Shown: positions 1 to 7,631 of the stretch, piece after piece | Position numbering within the stretch: the stretch's first letter is position 1 | Layout of the letters: each line of letters opens with the position of its first letter | Position numbers and translations under genes: made by a program | NCBI RefSeq assembly: GCF_001665605.1 | Contig: NZ_LZSV01000025.1 | Span: 1 to 33,950, forward strand | DNA from: Mycobacterium sp. 852014-50255_SCH5639931 | GTDB taxonomy: Bacteria > Actinomycetota > Actinomycetes > Mycobacteriales > Mycobacteriaceae | Direction of reading: 5' to 3' | Length of the DNA stretch: 33,950 nt | The notes under the pieces: generated by a model | Told to the model about the DNA's origin: nothing | The model's database searches: none | What the model saw: only the letters and a program-made list of their open reading frames with translations

Positions 1-68
1 GGCGGGACCCGGCCAAGCGGGTCGTACGTGTAGGGGTTCTGCCAATACGAGTCCTGCGGGTCGGTCAC
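1..68 (-). CDS. 5' end of an unidentified gene (runs off the window)
   Basis: A GTG codon ending at 68 on the minus strand is preceded by a strong Shine-Dalgarno (AAGGAGG at 76-82) and opens a frame that runs to the window edge. The visible N-terminus reads VTDPQDSYWQNPYTYDPLGR, a hydrophilic stretch rich in Pro, Tyr and Asp. Mycobacterial membrane proteins often begin with such a cytoplasmic tail, but only about 22 codons are present, so no family can be named. It lies 59 bases downstream of the lipoprotein gene on the same strand and could share its transcript. The ribosome binding site is the main evidence that it is real. Confidence 0.55.
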   Translation of the reverse strand, partial: MTDPQDSYWQNPYTYDPLGRVP

Positions 69-127
69 GCCAGCGCCTCCTTACCGGCCGCACCTGCCCG
101 CAATGTAGCCGACGATCCGGCGGAGCG

Positions 128-1165
128 TCACAGCCGCGGCTTGGCGACGCTGACCACATAGGGCGCGTCGGCCAAGGTCAGGTACACCCGATGCGGGCCG
201 ATCGCCATGCCGGACAGGGGCGCCGTCTGGGCCGCCGGCGGCAGTCCCGACCGGTAGCCGATGACGCGGATGACCGGGATCGTGCGGGCCGGGAAGCCGG
301 TGAAGCTGGCCGTCTCGAGCACCACCACCTCGTGGTCCGTGGCGGCGTAGATCCTGGTGTCGTCGGTGCCCAGTTCGCGGATCGGGGACGGCAGCCGGGA
401 ACTGGCCAGCACCGTCAAGCCCTCGCCGCCGCGGCGCGAATCCACGGCGTACAGCGTGCTGTCGTCGCGGCCGGCCACATAGCTGCGCGTCACCGCGGCG
501 CCGTCACCCGCCGAGACCGCGACGTTCATCCGCAGCGAGCCGCGCTCCTCGGCGGGCGACGAAGACCCCTGGTAATGCCGGATTCCCGACGGCGCGTACA
601 CGTGGTAGTCGATCTCGCGGCCGCGGTTCGCGCCGTCTATGGTGTCCGCGGGATCACCGGCGATCGGGGCGGTGGGCAGCTTCCGGAAGCCGTACTGGTC
701 CACCGGTGTCACCGACGTGCCGTCCGACGACAGCGCCAGCAGCGTCCGCAACCCGGCATCCTCGGACAGATACGCCGGGGCGGGTCCGGCATCGAAATCG
801 CCGACCTGGCGCAGACTTTCGAGGTCGACCTCGGCGACCCTGCCGCGCTCCGGCTGCGGTACGAACACGATCCGGTCGTCCTTCTGGCTGATCTGCAGAT
901 TGCGCCCGACCGTCGTGGGCTCCGACAACCGCGTCCTGGCCTCGCCCGGGCGGTCGCCGGCGGTGACCTCGGCCAGCCGGTGATCGCCGGTGAGCCCGAC
1001 GAGGGCGTGCGCCCGATACGACCACACCGGATCGCGCAGGGGCGAGGCGACCGACCAGAGCGCGACGTCGGGCTCGCCTTCCAGCGACGCTCCCGGCGCC
1101 GCGCAGCCGGCCGTCACGACGAGCACGCCGAGGATCGCCGCCCGACTGCGGACACCGGTGGCCAC
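128..1165 (-). CDS. Secreted lipoprotein, probable beta-propeller fold
   Basis: 345-residue protein starting at a GTG with a GGGAG ribosome binding site just upstream. The frame extends 40 codons further, but that part has no signal-peptide character. The N-terminus has Arg residues, a hydrophobic stretch and a lipobox-like VTAGC with Cys21, so it is predicted to be lipidated and anchored outside the membrane. The mature part is a succession of short beta-strand-like segments (for example RVAEVDLESLR, HEVVVLETASF, RVYLTLADAPYVVSV) spaced as in seven-bladed propeller or YncE-like proteins. No enzymatic motif is seen. It is divergent from the hemerythrin gene, and the 140-base gap carries a SigF-like promoter pointing at the hemerythrin. 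The fold is inferred from pattern; the lipoprotein nature is well supported. Confidence 0.75.
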   Translation of the reverse strand: MATGVRSRAAILGVLVVTAGCAAPGASLEGEPDVALWSVASPLRDPVWSYRAHALVGLTGDHRLAEVTAGDRPGEARTRLSEPTTVGRNLQISQKDDRIVFVPQPERGRVAEVDLESLRQVGDFDAGPAPAYLSEDAGLRTLLALSSDGTSVTPVDQYGFRKLPTAPIAGDPADTIDGANRGREIDYHVYAPSGIRHYQGSSSPAEERGSLRMNVAVSAGDGAAVTRSYVAGRDDSTLYAVDSRRGGEGLTVLASSRLPSPIRELGTDDTRIYAATDHEVVVLETASFTGFPARTIPVIRVIGYRSGLPPAAQTAPLSGMAIGPHRVYLTLADAPYVVSVAKPRL

Positions 1166-1226
1166 AAGCGTTCTCCCTTTTTTCGCGACTTGGTGAGGAA
1201 CTACCCACTGGTGGGCGGGCGTACCC

Positions 1227-1252
1227 GTTTGGTGCCGGATTTCGTCGGGTAG
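1227..1252 (+). promoter_or_regulatory. SigF-type promoter of the hemerythrin gene
   Basis: GTTT at 1227-1230, a 16-base spacer and GGGTAG at 1247-1252. This matches the known mycobacterial SigF pattern GGTTT-N15-17-GGGTAT and would give a leader of about 45 bases before the ATG at 1306. Hemerythrin-like genes are recognised SigF targets in mycobacteria. The site is seen in the sequence; its use is inferred. Confidence 0.6.
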
Positions 1253-1305
1253 CCGATCAGAAGCGCGCAACAGCCCGCGCGCCAAGCCGAGATGGGAAGG
1301 ACACC

Positions 1306-1866
1306 ATGGCTCAGAGCGCCATCAAGTCGCCCACCGATGTGGTCGACTTTCTCGTCAGTCAACATCAGCAGATCAAGTCGTTGTTCGCCGAAACACTTGC
1401 GGCCTCCGGGAAAGAGCGCGAGAAGACGTTCGTCGAACTCCGGCGATTGCTGGCCGTCCACGAAACGGCCGAAGAGGAGATCGTGCACCCCCGGGCCAAG
1501 CGGAAGCTCTCCGACGGCGCCGCGGTGGTCGACGAGCGACTGCACGAAGAGCACGAGGCCAAGACCGTCCTACAGAAGCTGGAGAAGCTCGACGTGGACA
1601 GCGCGGAGTTCACCCAGCTGCTGACGCAACTGCGCGACGCGGTCGTCGAGCACGCCGAGCACGAGGAGCACGACGAATTCTCCAAGCTGGGCCAGGAATT
1701 GAGCGGCGAGGAGCTCGAACGGATGGGCCGCGCGGCCAAGCTCGCCGAGACGATCGCGCCGACCCGGCCGCACGCCGGCGTCGAGTCGCAGACGGCCAAC
1801 CTGGCCGCCGGACCGTTCGCGGCGATGCTGGACCGGGCCCGCGACGCGATCGTCGGCAAGGGCTAG
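1306..1866 (+). CDS. Hemerythrin HHE domain protein
   Basis: 186-residue protein with a hemerythrin-type four-helix bundle over about residues 10-140. Candidate di-iron ligands are H20, H52, E56, H61, H80/H83 and the His/Glu-rich helix at H116-H122. Family members bind a non-haem di-iron centre that senses or scavenges oxygen, peroxide or nitric oxide. The C-terminal 45 residues are Ala-rich and poorly structured. The ATG at 1306 is chosen because GGGAAGG lies 7 bases upstream. A SigF-like promoter precedes it and a perfect 15-bp hairpin follows, so it is probably a single-gene stress unit. Its exact ligand or substrate cannot be read from sequence. Confidence 0.9.
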   Translation: MAQSAIKSPTDVVDFLVSQHQQIKSLFAETLAASGKEREKTFVELRRLLAVHETAEEEIVHPRAKRKLSDGAAVVDERLHEEHEAKTVLQKLEKLDVDSAEFTQLLTQLRDAVVEHAEHEEHDEFSKLGQELSGEELERMGRAAKLAETIAPTRPHAGVESQTANLAAGPFAAMLDRARDAIVGKG

Positions 1867-1876
1867 CACCGACTCA

Positions 1877-1912
1877 CGGGGTGCCCCACTCGAGGGGGAG
1901 TGGGGCACCCCG
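1877..1912 (+). terminator. Perfect 15-bp hairpin after the hemerythrin gene
   Basis: Arms 1877-1891 (CGGGGTGCCCCACTC) and 1898-1912 pair without mismatch around a 6-base loop, starting 10 bases after the hemerythrin stop. There is no T-run, as is common for mycobacterial terminators. A GTG at 1900 in the udgX frame lies inside the stem, which argues for the ATG at 1933 as the udgX start. Confidence 0.7.
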
Positions 1913-1932
1913 CCCCGGCTGAAGGGGGCACC

Positions 1933-2589
1933 ATGACCGCGGCCAAGGCACCGGGCGCCGACCGCTACCTACCCGAGGAGCGGGGACTTGATTCGCTGCG
2001 AGCGGCGGCCGAATGTTGCCGCGGCTGCTCGCTTTTCGCCGATGCGACCCAAACGGTGTTCGGCAACGGCAACGCGGGAGCGCCCATCATGCTGGTGGGT
2101 GAGCAGCCGGGCGACCAGGAGGACCTCGCGGGCGAGCCGTTCGTCGGGCCGGCCGGGCGGCTGCTCGACCGGGCCCTCGAAGACGCCGGCATCGATCCGG
2201 GGCTGGCGTACGTGACGAACGCGGTCAAACACTTCAAGTTCACCCGCAAGGGCGGCAAACGACGGATCCACCAAAAGCCCGGCCGCACCGAGGTGGTCGC
2301 CTGCCGCCCCTGGCTCATCGCCGAGATCGAGGCGGTGCGGCCGCAGGTCATCGTGTGCCTCGGCGCGACCGCCGCGCAATCCCTGCTGGGGGCCGACTTT
2401 CGGGTGTCCACCCAGCGCGGCCGGCCAGTGCGGCTGCCCGCGTCCCTCGTCGATGTGGAACCGGAGCCGACCGTCGTGGCGACGGTGCATCCGTCGGCGG
2501 TGTTGCGCGACCGCAGCGATCGACACGACGAGGCCTACGGGCTTTTCGTCGACGACCTGCGCAGCGCGCGTGCCGGGGTCGTCCGCTGA
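1933..2589 (+). CDS. udgX: UdgX-type uracil-DNA glycosylase (Fe-S)
   Basis: 218-residue member of the uracil-DNA glycosylase superfamily, family 4-like. Motif A is GEQPGDQED (56-64), motif B is HPSAVLR (186-192), and Cys29, Cys32, Cys124 and Cys142 are placed as [4Fe-4S] ligands. The diagnostic feature is the KRRIH loop at 109-113. In characterised M. smegmatis UdgX the His of this loop attacks the sugar after uracil excision and leaves the enzyme covalently bound to DNA; here it would be H113. The ATG at 1933 follows AAGGGGG. The gene ends 12 bases from the convergent ThDP-enzyme gene. To my knowledge M. tuberculosis lacks this paralogue. Family assignment is firm; covalent activity is inferred from the motif. 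Confidence 0.93.
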   Translation: MTAAKAPGADRYLPEERGLDSLRAAAECCRGCSLFADATQTVFGNGNAGAPIMLVGEQPGDQEDLAGEPFVGPAGRLLDRALEDAGIDPGLAYVTNAVKHFKFTRKGGKRRIHQKPGRTEVVACRPWLIAEIEAVRPQVIVCLGATAAQSLLGADFRVSTQRGRPVRLPASLVDVEPEPTVVATVHPSAVLRDRSDRHDEAYGLFVDDLRSARAGVVR

Positions 2590-2601
2590 CGGGCCGTTGG
2601 C

Positions 2602-4395
2602 TCATCCCTTCTTGTGCGGCATGAATTCCTGCGCCTTGGTTTTCAGGCCGACCTTGACGAAGCCGACGCGGTCCTCGTCGCCGGAAAGCACCGCCGCGGT
2701 GGCCGCCTTGAACTGATCCCAGGTGGCGTGCGGCGGGATGGGCGGCATGTCGGGGTCGGTGAAGACGTCCAGCACGGTGGGACGGTCGGCCGACAACGCG
2801 TTGCCCCACGCGCCCTCGAGCTGGTCCGGGTCCTTGATGGCCATTGCGTTCAGGCCCAGGCCGGCCGCGAACGCGGCGAAGTCGACATCCGGAAGTGCTT
2901 GGGATTCATGGAATTTCGGTGATCCTGCCATGGCGCGCATTTCCCATGTGACCTGGTTCAGGTCGTTGTTGTGCAGGATCGCGACGATCAGCCGGGGATC
3001 CTCCCACTCCTGCCAGTACCGCTTGATCGTGATCAGCTCGGCCATGCCGTTCATCTGCATGGCGCCGTCGCCGACGAACGCGATGACGGGCCGGCGCGGC
3101 TGGCCGAATTTGGCGCCGATCGCGTACGGCACACCCGGTCCCATGGTGGCAAGGGTGCCGGACAGCGAACCCCGCATGTTGCCGCGGAAGCGCAGATTGC
3201 GCGCATACCAGTTGGCCGCCGAACCGGAGTCGGCCGTCACGATGGCGTCGTCGGGCAGCTTGGGGGAGAGCTCGGAGTACAGGCGCATCGGGTTAATGGG
3301 GTCGGCGCTGACGTGCGCTTCCTTGTCCATCGTCTCCCACCAGCGCGCCACATTCTTCTCGATCTCTTCCCGCCAGGATCGATCCTCTTTGCGGCGCAGG
3401 TGCGGAATCAGTGCCCGCAGCGCGGTCTTCGCGTCGGCGACCAGGTTGACCTCGTAGGGGTAGCGCATCCCGATCAGCCGGCCGTCGACGTCGATCTGCA
3501 CCGCCCGGGCCTGCCCGAACTCGGGCAGGAACTGCGTGTAGGGGAAGCTGGATCCCACCGTGAGCAGAGTGTCGCAGTCGCGCATCAGCTCGTAGCTCGG
3601 CCGCGTCCCCAGCAGGCCGATAGAGCCGGTGACCCAAGGCAATTCGTCCGACAGCACGTCCTTGCCCAGCAGCGCCTTGGCGGCTCCGGCCCCGAGGAGG
3701 TCGGCGACCTGGGCCAGCTCTTCGTGCGCCCCGCGCGCACCGGTGCCCGCCAGGATGGCCACCTTCTTGCCCGCATTGAGGATCTCGGCTGCGCGCGCGA
3801 TGGCCCCGTCGTCCGGGGCGATCTCGGGATATTCGATGCCCAGGCTGGAGGGCACCATCTTGAACGCGTGCTCGGGGGGCGAATACGGCAGCTCCTGCAC
3901 GTCGCTTGGGATGATCAACGCCGTGGGCGCCCGCTGCGTCATCGCGATCCGGATCGCGCGGTCCAGCACGTTGGGCAATTGCTCTGGGACGGTGACCATT
4001 TGGACGTAGTCGCTAGCGACGTCCTTGAACAGGTTCAGCAGGTCGACCTCCTGCTGGTAGTTGCCGCCCATGGCGGTGCGATTGGTCTGACCGACGATGG
4101 CCACCACCGGAACGTGGTCCAGTTTGGCGTCGTAGAGCCCGTTGAGCAGATGGATCGCTCCCGGCCCCGACGTGGCCACGCACACACCGACCCGGCCGGT
4201 GAATTTCGCGTAGCCGACCGCCTCGAACGCGCTCATCTCCTCGTGGCGCGACTGGATGAACTTCGGCTTGTTGTCTGCGCGACCCCACGCGGCGAGCAGC
4301 CCGTTGATGCCGTCGCCGGGGTAGCCGAACACGTGCTCGACGCCCCATGCCCGCAATCGCTCCAACAGGTAGTCCGAGACCTCTTGCTTGGCCAT
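2602..4395 (-). CDS. Thiamine-diphosphate-dependent enzyme, PoxB/acetolactate synthase-like
   Basis: 597-residue three-domain ThDP enzyme. The N-terminal PYR domain has the cofactor-activating Glu at E52 (SRHEEMSAFEAVGYAK). The central domain (about 190-330) is a Rossmann-like or FAD/ADP-binding domain. The C-terminal PP domain carries GDGAMQMN (442-449) and N476-N477, the Mg/ThDP motif. Overall character is closest to pyruvate oxidase/pyruvate:quinone oxidoreductase-like proteins, which decarboxylate pyruvate to acetate, rather than to biosynthetic IlvB, and no small regulatory subunit gene is adjacent. Start ATG has AGGAGG 8 bases upstream. It stands alone behind a 280-base upstream region. 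Substrate is uncertain: pyruvate is likely, other 2-oxoacids are possible. Confidence 0.85.
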   Translation of the reverse strand: MAKQEVSDYLLERLRAWGVEHVFGYPGDGINGLLAAWGRADNKPKFIQSRHEEMSAFEAVGYAKFTGRVGVCVATSGPGAIHLLNGLYDAKLDHVPVVAIVGQTNRTAMGGNYQQEVDLLNLFKDVASDYVQMVTVPEQLPNVLDRAIRIAMTQRAPTALIIPSDVQELPYSPPEHAFKMVPSSLGIEYPEIAPDDGAIARAAEILNAGKKVAILAGTGARGAHEELAQVADLLGAGAAKALLGKDVLSDELPWVTGSIGLLGTRPSYELMRDCDTLLTVGSSFPYTQFLPEFGQARAVQIDVDGRLIGMRYPYEVNLVADAKTALRALIPHLRRKEDRSWREEIEKNVARWWETMDKEAHVSADPINPMRLYSELSPKLPDDAIVTADSGSAANWYARNLRFRGNMRGSLSGTLATMGPGVPYAIGAKFGQPRRPVIAFVGDGAMQMNGMAELITIKRYWQEWEDPRLIVAILHNNDLNQVTWEMRAMAGSPKFHESQALPDVDFAAFAAGLGLNAMAIKDPDQLEGAWGNALSADRPTVLDVFTDPDMPPIPPHATWDQFKAATAAVLSGDEDRVGFVKVGLKTKAQEFMPHKKG

Positions 4396-4649
4396 TGATG
4401 TTCCTCCTAGACAGACGGTTTTCGATGAGGTTCGCTAGTACGCCGGACAGCGCAGGAATCACCGTGGTGCGCGGTTTGCTGCGATGGCCCGCGGCCGTCT
4501 GTTTCGACCGCAACCTGGCGTGACTGGGCCGCCAGGGCACTTCCCACACGACGGGCATACCCAAGATCGCTGCCGTTATTCGTCCGTTTTTCCGCGGCGC
4601 CCGTGACGGCCCGCGCCCGTTGGTCAAAAGCCCCGCGGCACAACGTTTC

Positions 4650-4669
4650 CGGGGCAGATCAGTGCCCCG
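4650..4669 (-). terminator. Short hairpin after topoisomerase IB gene
   Basis: CGGGGCA (4650-4656) pairs with TGCCCCG (4663-4669) around a 6-base loop, 6 bases past the topoisomerase stop codon. There is no U-run. It is a plausible factor-assisted terminator. The rest of 4396-4649, upstream of the ThDP enzyme, shows no gene and no promoter I can name. Confidence 0.4.
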
Positions 4670-4675
4670 ATCGGG

Positions 4676-5734
4676 TCACGCGCTCTTGGGCAGCGCTGAC
4701 GATCCGGACGCGCTGTGGCCCTTCGCCACCCGCCGGATCAGCATCCGGGTGGCCTTGTCGAGGATCTCCTGGGCCGCGTCGGGGTCCCGGGCGCGTTCGG
4801 CGCGACGCGTCGCGGCGGCGATCGTGAGCCCCTGCTCGTAGCCGGTCACGACGCGCGGATCGACGTAGGAACCGCGGGCCACCGCCGGGGTGTTGCCCAG
4901 CTCCTCGGCGACCTCCTTCATGACGGCGGATTCCACCCGTTTGGCCACCCGCCGGGAGACGGCCGGGTCCGCATCGGCGAACGCCGTGGCGGCCAACACC
5001 GTCCCGTGCCAGGTCCTCAGGTCCTTCACGGTGTATTCGTTACCGACGAGCTCCTTGAATCGGGAGTTGAGGTCGTCGGATCGCACGTCTATCCAGCCGG
5101 ATGCGGTGCGGCACACCAGCAGCCGCTCGGTACGGTTCGGCCGGCGCATCAGCGCGCGCACCGCCCGGACCACTTCGGGGTCCTCGATCTCCGCGGTGCG
5201 CCGCACGCCACTCTTGGCGGGAAAGTCGAATTCGACCGCGTCGCGCCGCACCACCACGTGATCGCACAGCAGGGTCGCCAGGCCGTACGACTCGTGCTCC
5301 TCGGCATACTGCTCTCCGCCGGCGCGGAAATACCCGCGATCCAGCAGGCGCAACGCCAGCGCCAGCACCCTTCTGCGGGTCAACCCGCTGCGCGTCAGGT
5401 CTTTCGCGATGACGGCGCGCCACTGCGGCAACCGGGTGGACAGTTCCAGGACGCGGTCGAACTTCTCCTCGGCGCGCTCCTGCTGCCATGCGGTGTGGTA
5501 GAGGTACTGGCGGCGGCCGGCGGCGTCGACGCCGACGGCCTGAATGTGCCCGTTGGGGTGCGGCGAGATCCACACGCTTTTCCAGGCCGGCGGGATGACC
5601 AAATCCTTGATTCGCTGCAGGGTTTCGGGGTCCGACAGGAGTTCCCCGTCGGGCCCGTAATACGCGAAGCCTTTGCCCCGACGCTTGCGCGCGATGCCCG
5701 GGTTGCTCAGAACGCTGCGACGCAGCCGCATCAT
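4676..5734 (-). CDS. DNA topoisomerase IB, poxvirus-like
   Basis: 352-residue type IB topoisomerase, close to the usual length of the bacterial family. It nicks one DNA strand through a 3'-phosphotyrosyl link and relaxes supercoils without ATP. Catalytic residues are visible: R137 (YFRAGG), K174 (FPAKSG), R240 (KDLRTWHGT), N281 (LGNTP) and nucleophile Y290 (RGSYVDP). These match the Arg-Lys-Arg-Asn-Tyr set known from Deinococcus TopIB. The N-terminal 80 residues form the clamp domain (WISPHPNGHIQAVG). The family is patchy in mycobacteria and, as I recall, absent from M. tuberculosis. It has no operon partner, and a short hairpin follows it. Confidence 0.93.
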   Translation of the reverse strand: MMRLRRSVLSNPGIARKRRGKGFAYYGPDGELLSDPETLQRIKDLVIPPAWKSVWISPHPNGHIQAVGVDAAGRRQYLYHTAWQQERAEEKFDRVLELSTRLPQWRAVIAKDLTRSGLTRRRVLALALRLLDRGYFRAGGEQYAEEHESYGLATLLCDHVVVRRDAVEFDFPAKSGVRRTAEIEDPEVVRAVRALMRRPNRTERLLVCRTASGWIDVRSDDLNSRFKELVGNEYTVKDLRTWHGTVLAATAFADADPAVSRRVAKRVESAVMKEVAEELGNTPAVARGSYVDPRVVTGYEQGLTIAAATRRAERARDPDAAQEILDKATRMLIRRVAKGHSASGSSALPKSA

Positions 5735-5803
5735 GTCCCTCCAGTTACGTTCGCTGACTGGACAATTACCCGCCGCGGCTGCCGCTCACACGTTGCAAAG
5801 AAG

Positions 5804-5831
5804 CGACCCGCCACAGCGTCGTGGCGGGTCG
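5804..5831 (-). terminator. Rho-independent terminator of the haem-binding protein gene
   Basis: An 11-bp perfect stem (5804-5814 with 5821-5831, arm CGACCCGCCAC) and 6-base loop lies 19 bases after the stop. Read on the minus strand it is followed by GCTTCTTTGC, a modest T-rich tail. Confidence 0.75.
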
Positions 5832-5850
5832 GTTCTGTAAGGCAGCGGAA

Positions 5851-6249
5851 TCAGCCGGCCATGAACTCCTGGTAGGCCGATTCCAGGGTCGGCGGCAGCG
5901 CCTTGACATTGCACTGCCGTTCGGTGTCGCCGATCGGCGCCAGGATGCCACGCAGGTCGTAGTACTCCTGCGGATGGGCCGTGAAGTAGCCCCGCAGGTT
6001 CGACTCGGCCTCCGGACGAGGCTGGCCGTAGGCGGCGGTAACCACCTGGTTGGCGCCCGGGTGCGCGGCCAGGTAATGCTCAGCCGAGCCCTGCACGGAC
6101 GAAACCGTGGCATTGACACCGCCGGGGCTGCAGTCGGGCGCCGCGGCCGCCGACGGAGCGCCGACGAGACCGATGGTGATTCCCCCGAGCAGGCAGCCGG
6201 CACTGATGCCGGCCACACGCCGGCGCGCGACAATACTGCTGATTTTCAT
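5851..6249 (-). CDS. Secreted haem-binding protein, Rv0203/MHB-like
   Basis: 132-residue exported protein with a Sec signal peptide (about 1-37, cleavage near AAAAP) and a mature all-helical domain of about 95 residues typical of mycobacterial haemophore haem-binding (MHB) proteins. The key haem-contact positions reported for Rv0203, Tyr59 and His63, fall at the same numbers here in HYLAAHP, with a second His at H92. Cys40 and Cys113 could form a disulfide at the ends of the helical core. Family members carry haem in the periplasm or medium and pass it to MmpL transporters; no mmpL gene is adjacent. ATG start follows AAGGA. A terminator follows the gene and a 376-base region with inverted repeats precedes it. 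Confidence 0.8.
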   Translation of the reverse strand: MKISSIVARRRVAGISAGCLLGGITIGLVGAPSAAAAPDCSPGGVNATVSSVQGSAEHYLAAHPGANQVVTAAYGQPRPEAESNLRGYFTAHPQEYYDLRGILAPIGDTERQCNVKALPPTLESAYQEFMAG

Positions 6250-6625
6250 GATCAGTGTCCTTCAGAATTGCGAATTGACTTCTTCGACCGAGGCTCCCGA
6301 TCCTCGAAATCCAAAGTAGCGGAAGTGGAAAGTGGTCGTGTTCGCTCATGACGAACGGAAAGACCGTAAACCCACGGAACGCAGCCGTTCACCAAGCAAA
6401 CAATCAACTCCGCTCGGAAAGGCTGAGAATTCTTACGGAAAACTCGGCGGTTCTTAAGCAACCGTAAGAAGGATCGTGACGGAATCGTGACCTGAATTCG
6501 ACCCCGAGCCCGGCGTTCACCCGGTGCGGCGGCCGCCTCGAATCAGCTGTGGGGCGTCGGTGACCGAGTTGACCAATGGCAGGCCGAGGCCGGTGACCCG
6601 CCGAGATCTCTTCGTTTGCTGGCGC
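6250..6625. other. 376-base intergenic region, lower GC, with repeats
   Basis: There is no convincing gene. This is the upstream region of the haem-binding protein gene and the downstream region of the NmrA-like gene. It has clearly lower GC than its surroundings at 6250-6500. It contains a 9-bp inverted repeat (6430-6470) and a direct repeat ATCGTGAC at about 6473 and 6484. No IdeR box is visible. Confidence 0.6.
6430..6470. repeat. Inverted repeat TTCTTACGG ... CCGTAAGAA, possible operator
   Basis: TTCTTACGG at 6430-6438 and its exact complement at 6462-6470 are separated by 23 bases. A third TTCTTA at 6451-6456 lies between them, and another CCGTAA occurs at 6364-6369. Centre-to-centre spacing is about three helical turns. 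This could be a multi-site operator for the haem-binding gene or a hairpin; the regulator is unknown. Confidence 0.5.
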
Positions 6626-7462
6626 TCAAACCCGGGAGAAATCCGGCCTGTGCACCGACGCATCGGGGTTGTCGGCACCGTCCTTCGCGTGGCCGTCGGT
6701 ACTCGCCGGTGGCAGCGAACTCAGCCAGGATTCGACGCCGGGGCCGACAACCACCGCACGTTCGCAGGCCAGCAGCGCTCCCGTGGCGAGCGCGGGCACG
6801 CGGGGCTGCACCGCCCGAACGGTACGGCTGTCACCTTGCCGGGCAAGAACTTTCGAGGTCAGTTCGGGCAGCCGGATGGTGTCCGGGCCGGTGATGATGC
6901 GCGGCGTGTGCGTCTGGCCGAGGGCGGCCTCGACGAGTACGTCGGCGACGGTGTCGGCGGCGATGGGCTGGACCAACCAGTCCTCGACGATCACCTCGTC
7001 CCCATCACAACTCACCGGCCCCGCGGGGCCGGTGGCGGATTCGTACCACGGGGTGGACTTCACGACCGTGGTCGGGACCGGACCGTCGAGCAGAATCTCT
7101 TTCGCCGCCCGTTTGGCCTCGAAGTATCCGAGCCCGTCGAACACCGGATCGTCGATGCCGGCCATCGTCGACACCACCAGACGCTGGACGCCCCGGGCGG
7201 CGCACACCCCCATGACGTTGCGGGAGGCGGTGGCCAAAGTCTGGGCGACGTCGGGCCCGTCGTCCGCCACGGGGTTGGATACGTCGATTGCGACGTCGAC
7301 TCCGTTGAGCGCCCGATACAGGCTCGCCCCGTCGAGCAGGTCGACGCCATGTGCGCGCGAAATCTCGACGACCGCGACGTCGCGGGCCTTGAGCCTGTCG
7401 ACGACGCGGATTCCGGCCGTTCCGGTCGCTCCTATCACGGCGATGGTGGTCAGGCGCCTCAC
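6626..7462 (-). CDS. NmrA/NAD(P)-binding Rossmann protein (atypical SDR)
   Basis: 278-residue protein beginning with a dinucleotide-binding motif (AVIGATGTAG, Gly-rich loop at residues 11-17) followed by alternating beta/alpha segments, as in NmrA-like or SDR a5 proteins. It lacks a clear Tyr-x-x-x-Lys active site; the YFEAKRAAKE segment is the nearest equivalent. Members act as NAD(P)H-sensing regulators or as quinone or ether reductases, so function stays open. The GTG at 7462 is preferred because a near-perfect SigF promoter (7485-7510) would place the transcript start only about 15 bases upstream, excluding the longer open frame. The C-terminal 30 residues are polar and poorly conserved in character. 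Confidence 0.75.
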   Translation of the reverse strand: MRRLTTIAVIGATGTAGIRVVDRLKARDVAVVEISRAHGVDLLDGASLYRALNGVDVAIDVSNPVADDGPDVAQTLATASRNVMGVCAARGVQRLVVSTMAGIDDPVFDGLGYFEAKRAAKEILLDGPVPTTVVKSTPWYESATGPAGPVSCDGDEVIVEDWLVQPIAADTVADVLVEAALGQTHTPRIITGPDTIRLPELTSKVLARQGDSRTVRAVQPRVPALATGALLACERAVVVGPGVESWLSSLPPASTDGHAKDGADNPDASVHRPDFSRV

Positions 7463-7484
7463 CTCTTTCGTCGGTCGCTGATTA

Positions 7485-7510
7485 CTACCCAGCCGGTCGC
7501 GGCTTAAACC
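7485..7510 (-). promoter_or_regulatory. SigF-type promoter of the NmrA-like gene
   Basis: On the minus strand GGTTT (7506-7510), 15-base spacer, GGGTAG (7485-7490). This is the best match in the window to the mycobacterial SigF consensus: -35 perfect, -10 with one mismatch. The start codon GTG is 22 bases downstream. Confidence 0.65.
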
Positions 7511-7563
7511 GGCCAATTCCGCGTCGCCCCGCATCCGGTGATCGCGAGCACATGGCCCGGGGC

Positions 7564-7588
7564 GTTTGACGGGTCGGCCGACGGGAAC
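7564..7588 (+). promoter_or_regulatory. SigF-type promoter of the CsbD-like gene
   Basis: GTTT (7564-7567), 15-base spacer, GGGAAC (7583-7588), with a leader of about 37 bases. It sits back to back with the SigF-like promoter of the NmrA-like gene, 54 bases away. Confidence 0.55.
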
Positions 7589-7631
7589 GCCGTAGAGGCG
7601 AGTTGCACAGTAACCAAAGGGAGGTCGACCC

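Noticed and set aside
191..1252. Long open frame on the plus strand opposite the lipoprotein gene
   Set aside because: Arg/His/Gly-rich composition typical of an antisense frame in high-GC DNA; no ribosome binding site or domain.
1900..1932. GTG start for udgX at 1900
   Set aside because: Lies in the stem of the hairpin and lacks a ribosome binding site; ATG 1933 has AAGGGGG.
2971..4398. 475-codon plus-strand frame opposite the ThDP enzyme
   Set aside because: Composition follows the complement of a well-supported gene with clear motifs; no domain of its own.
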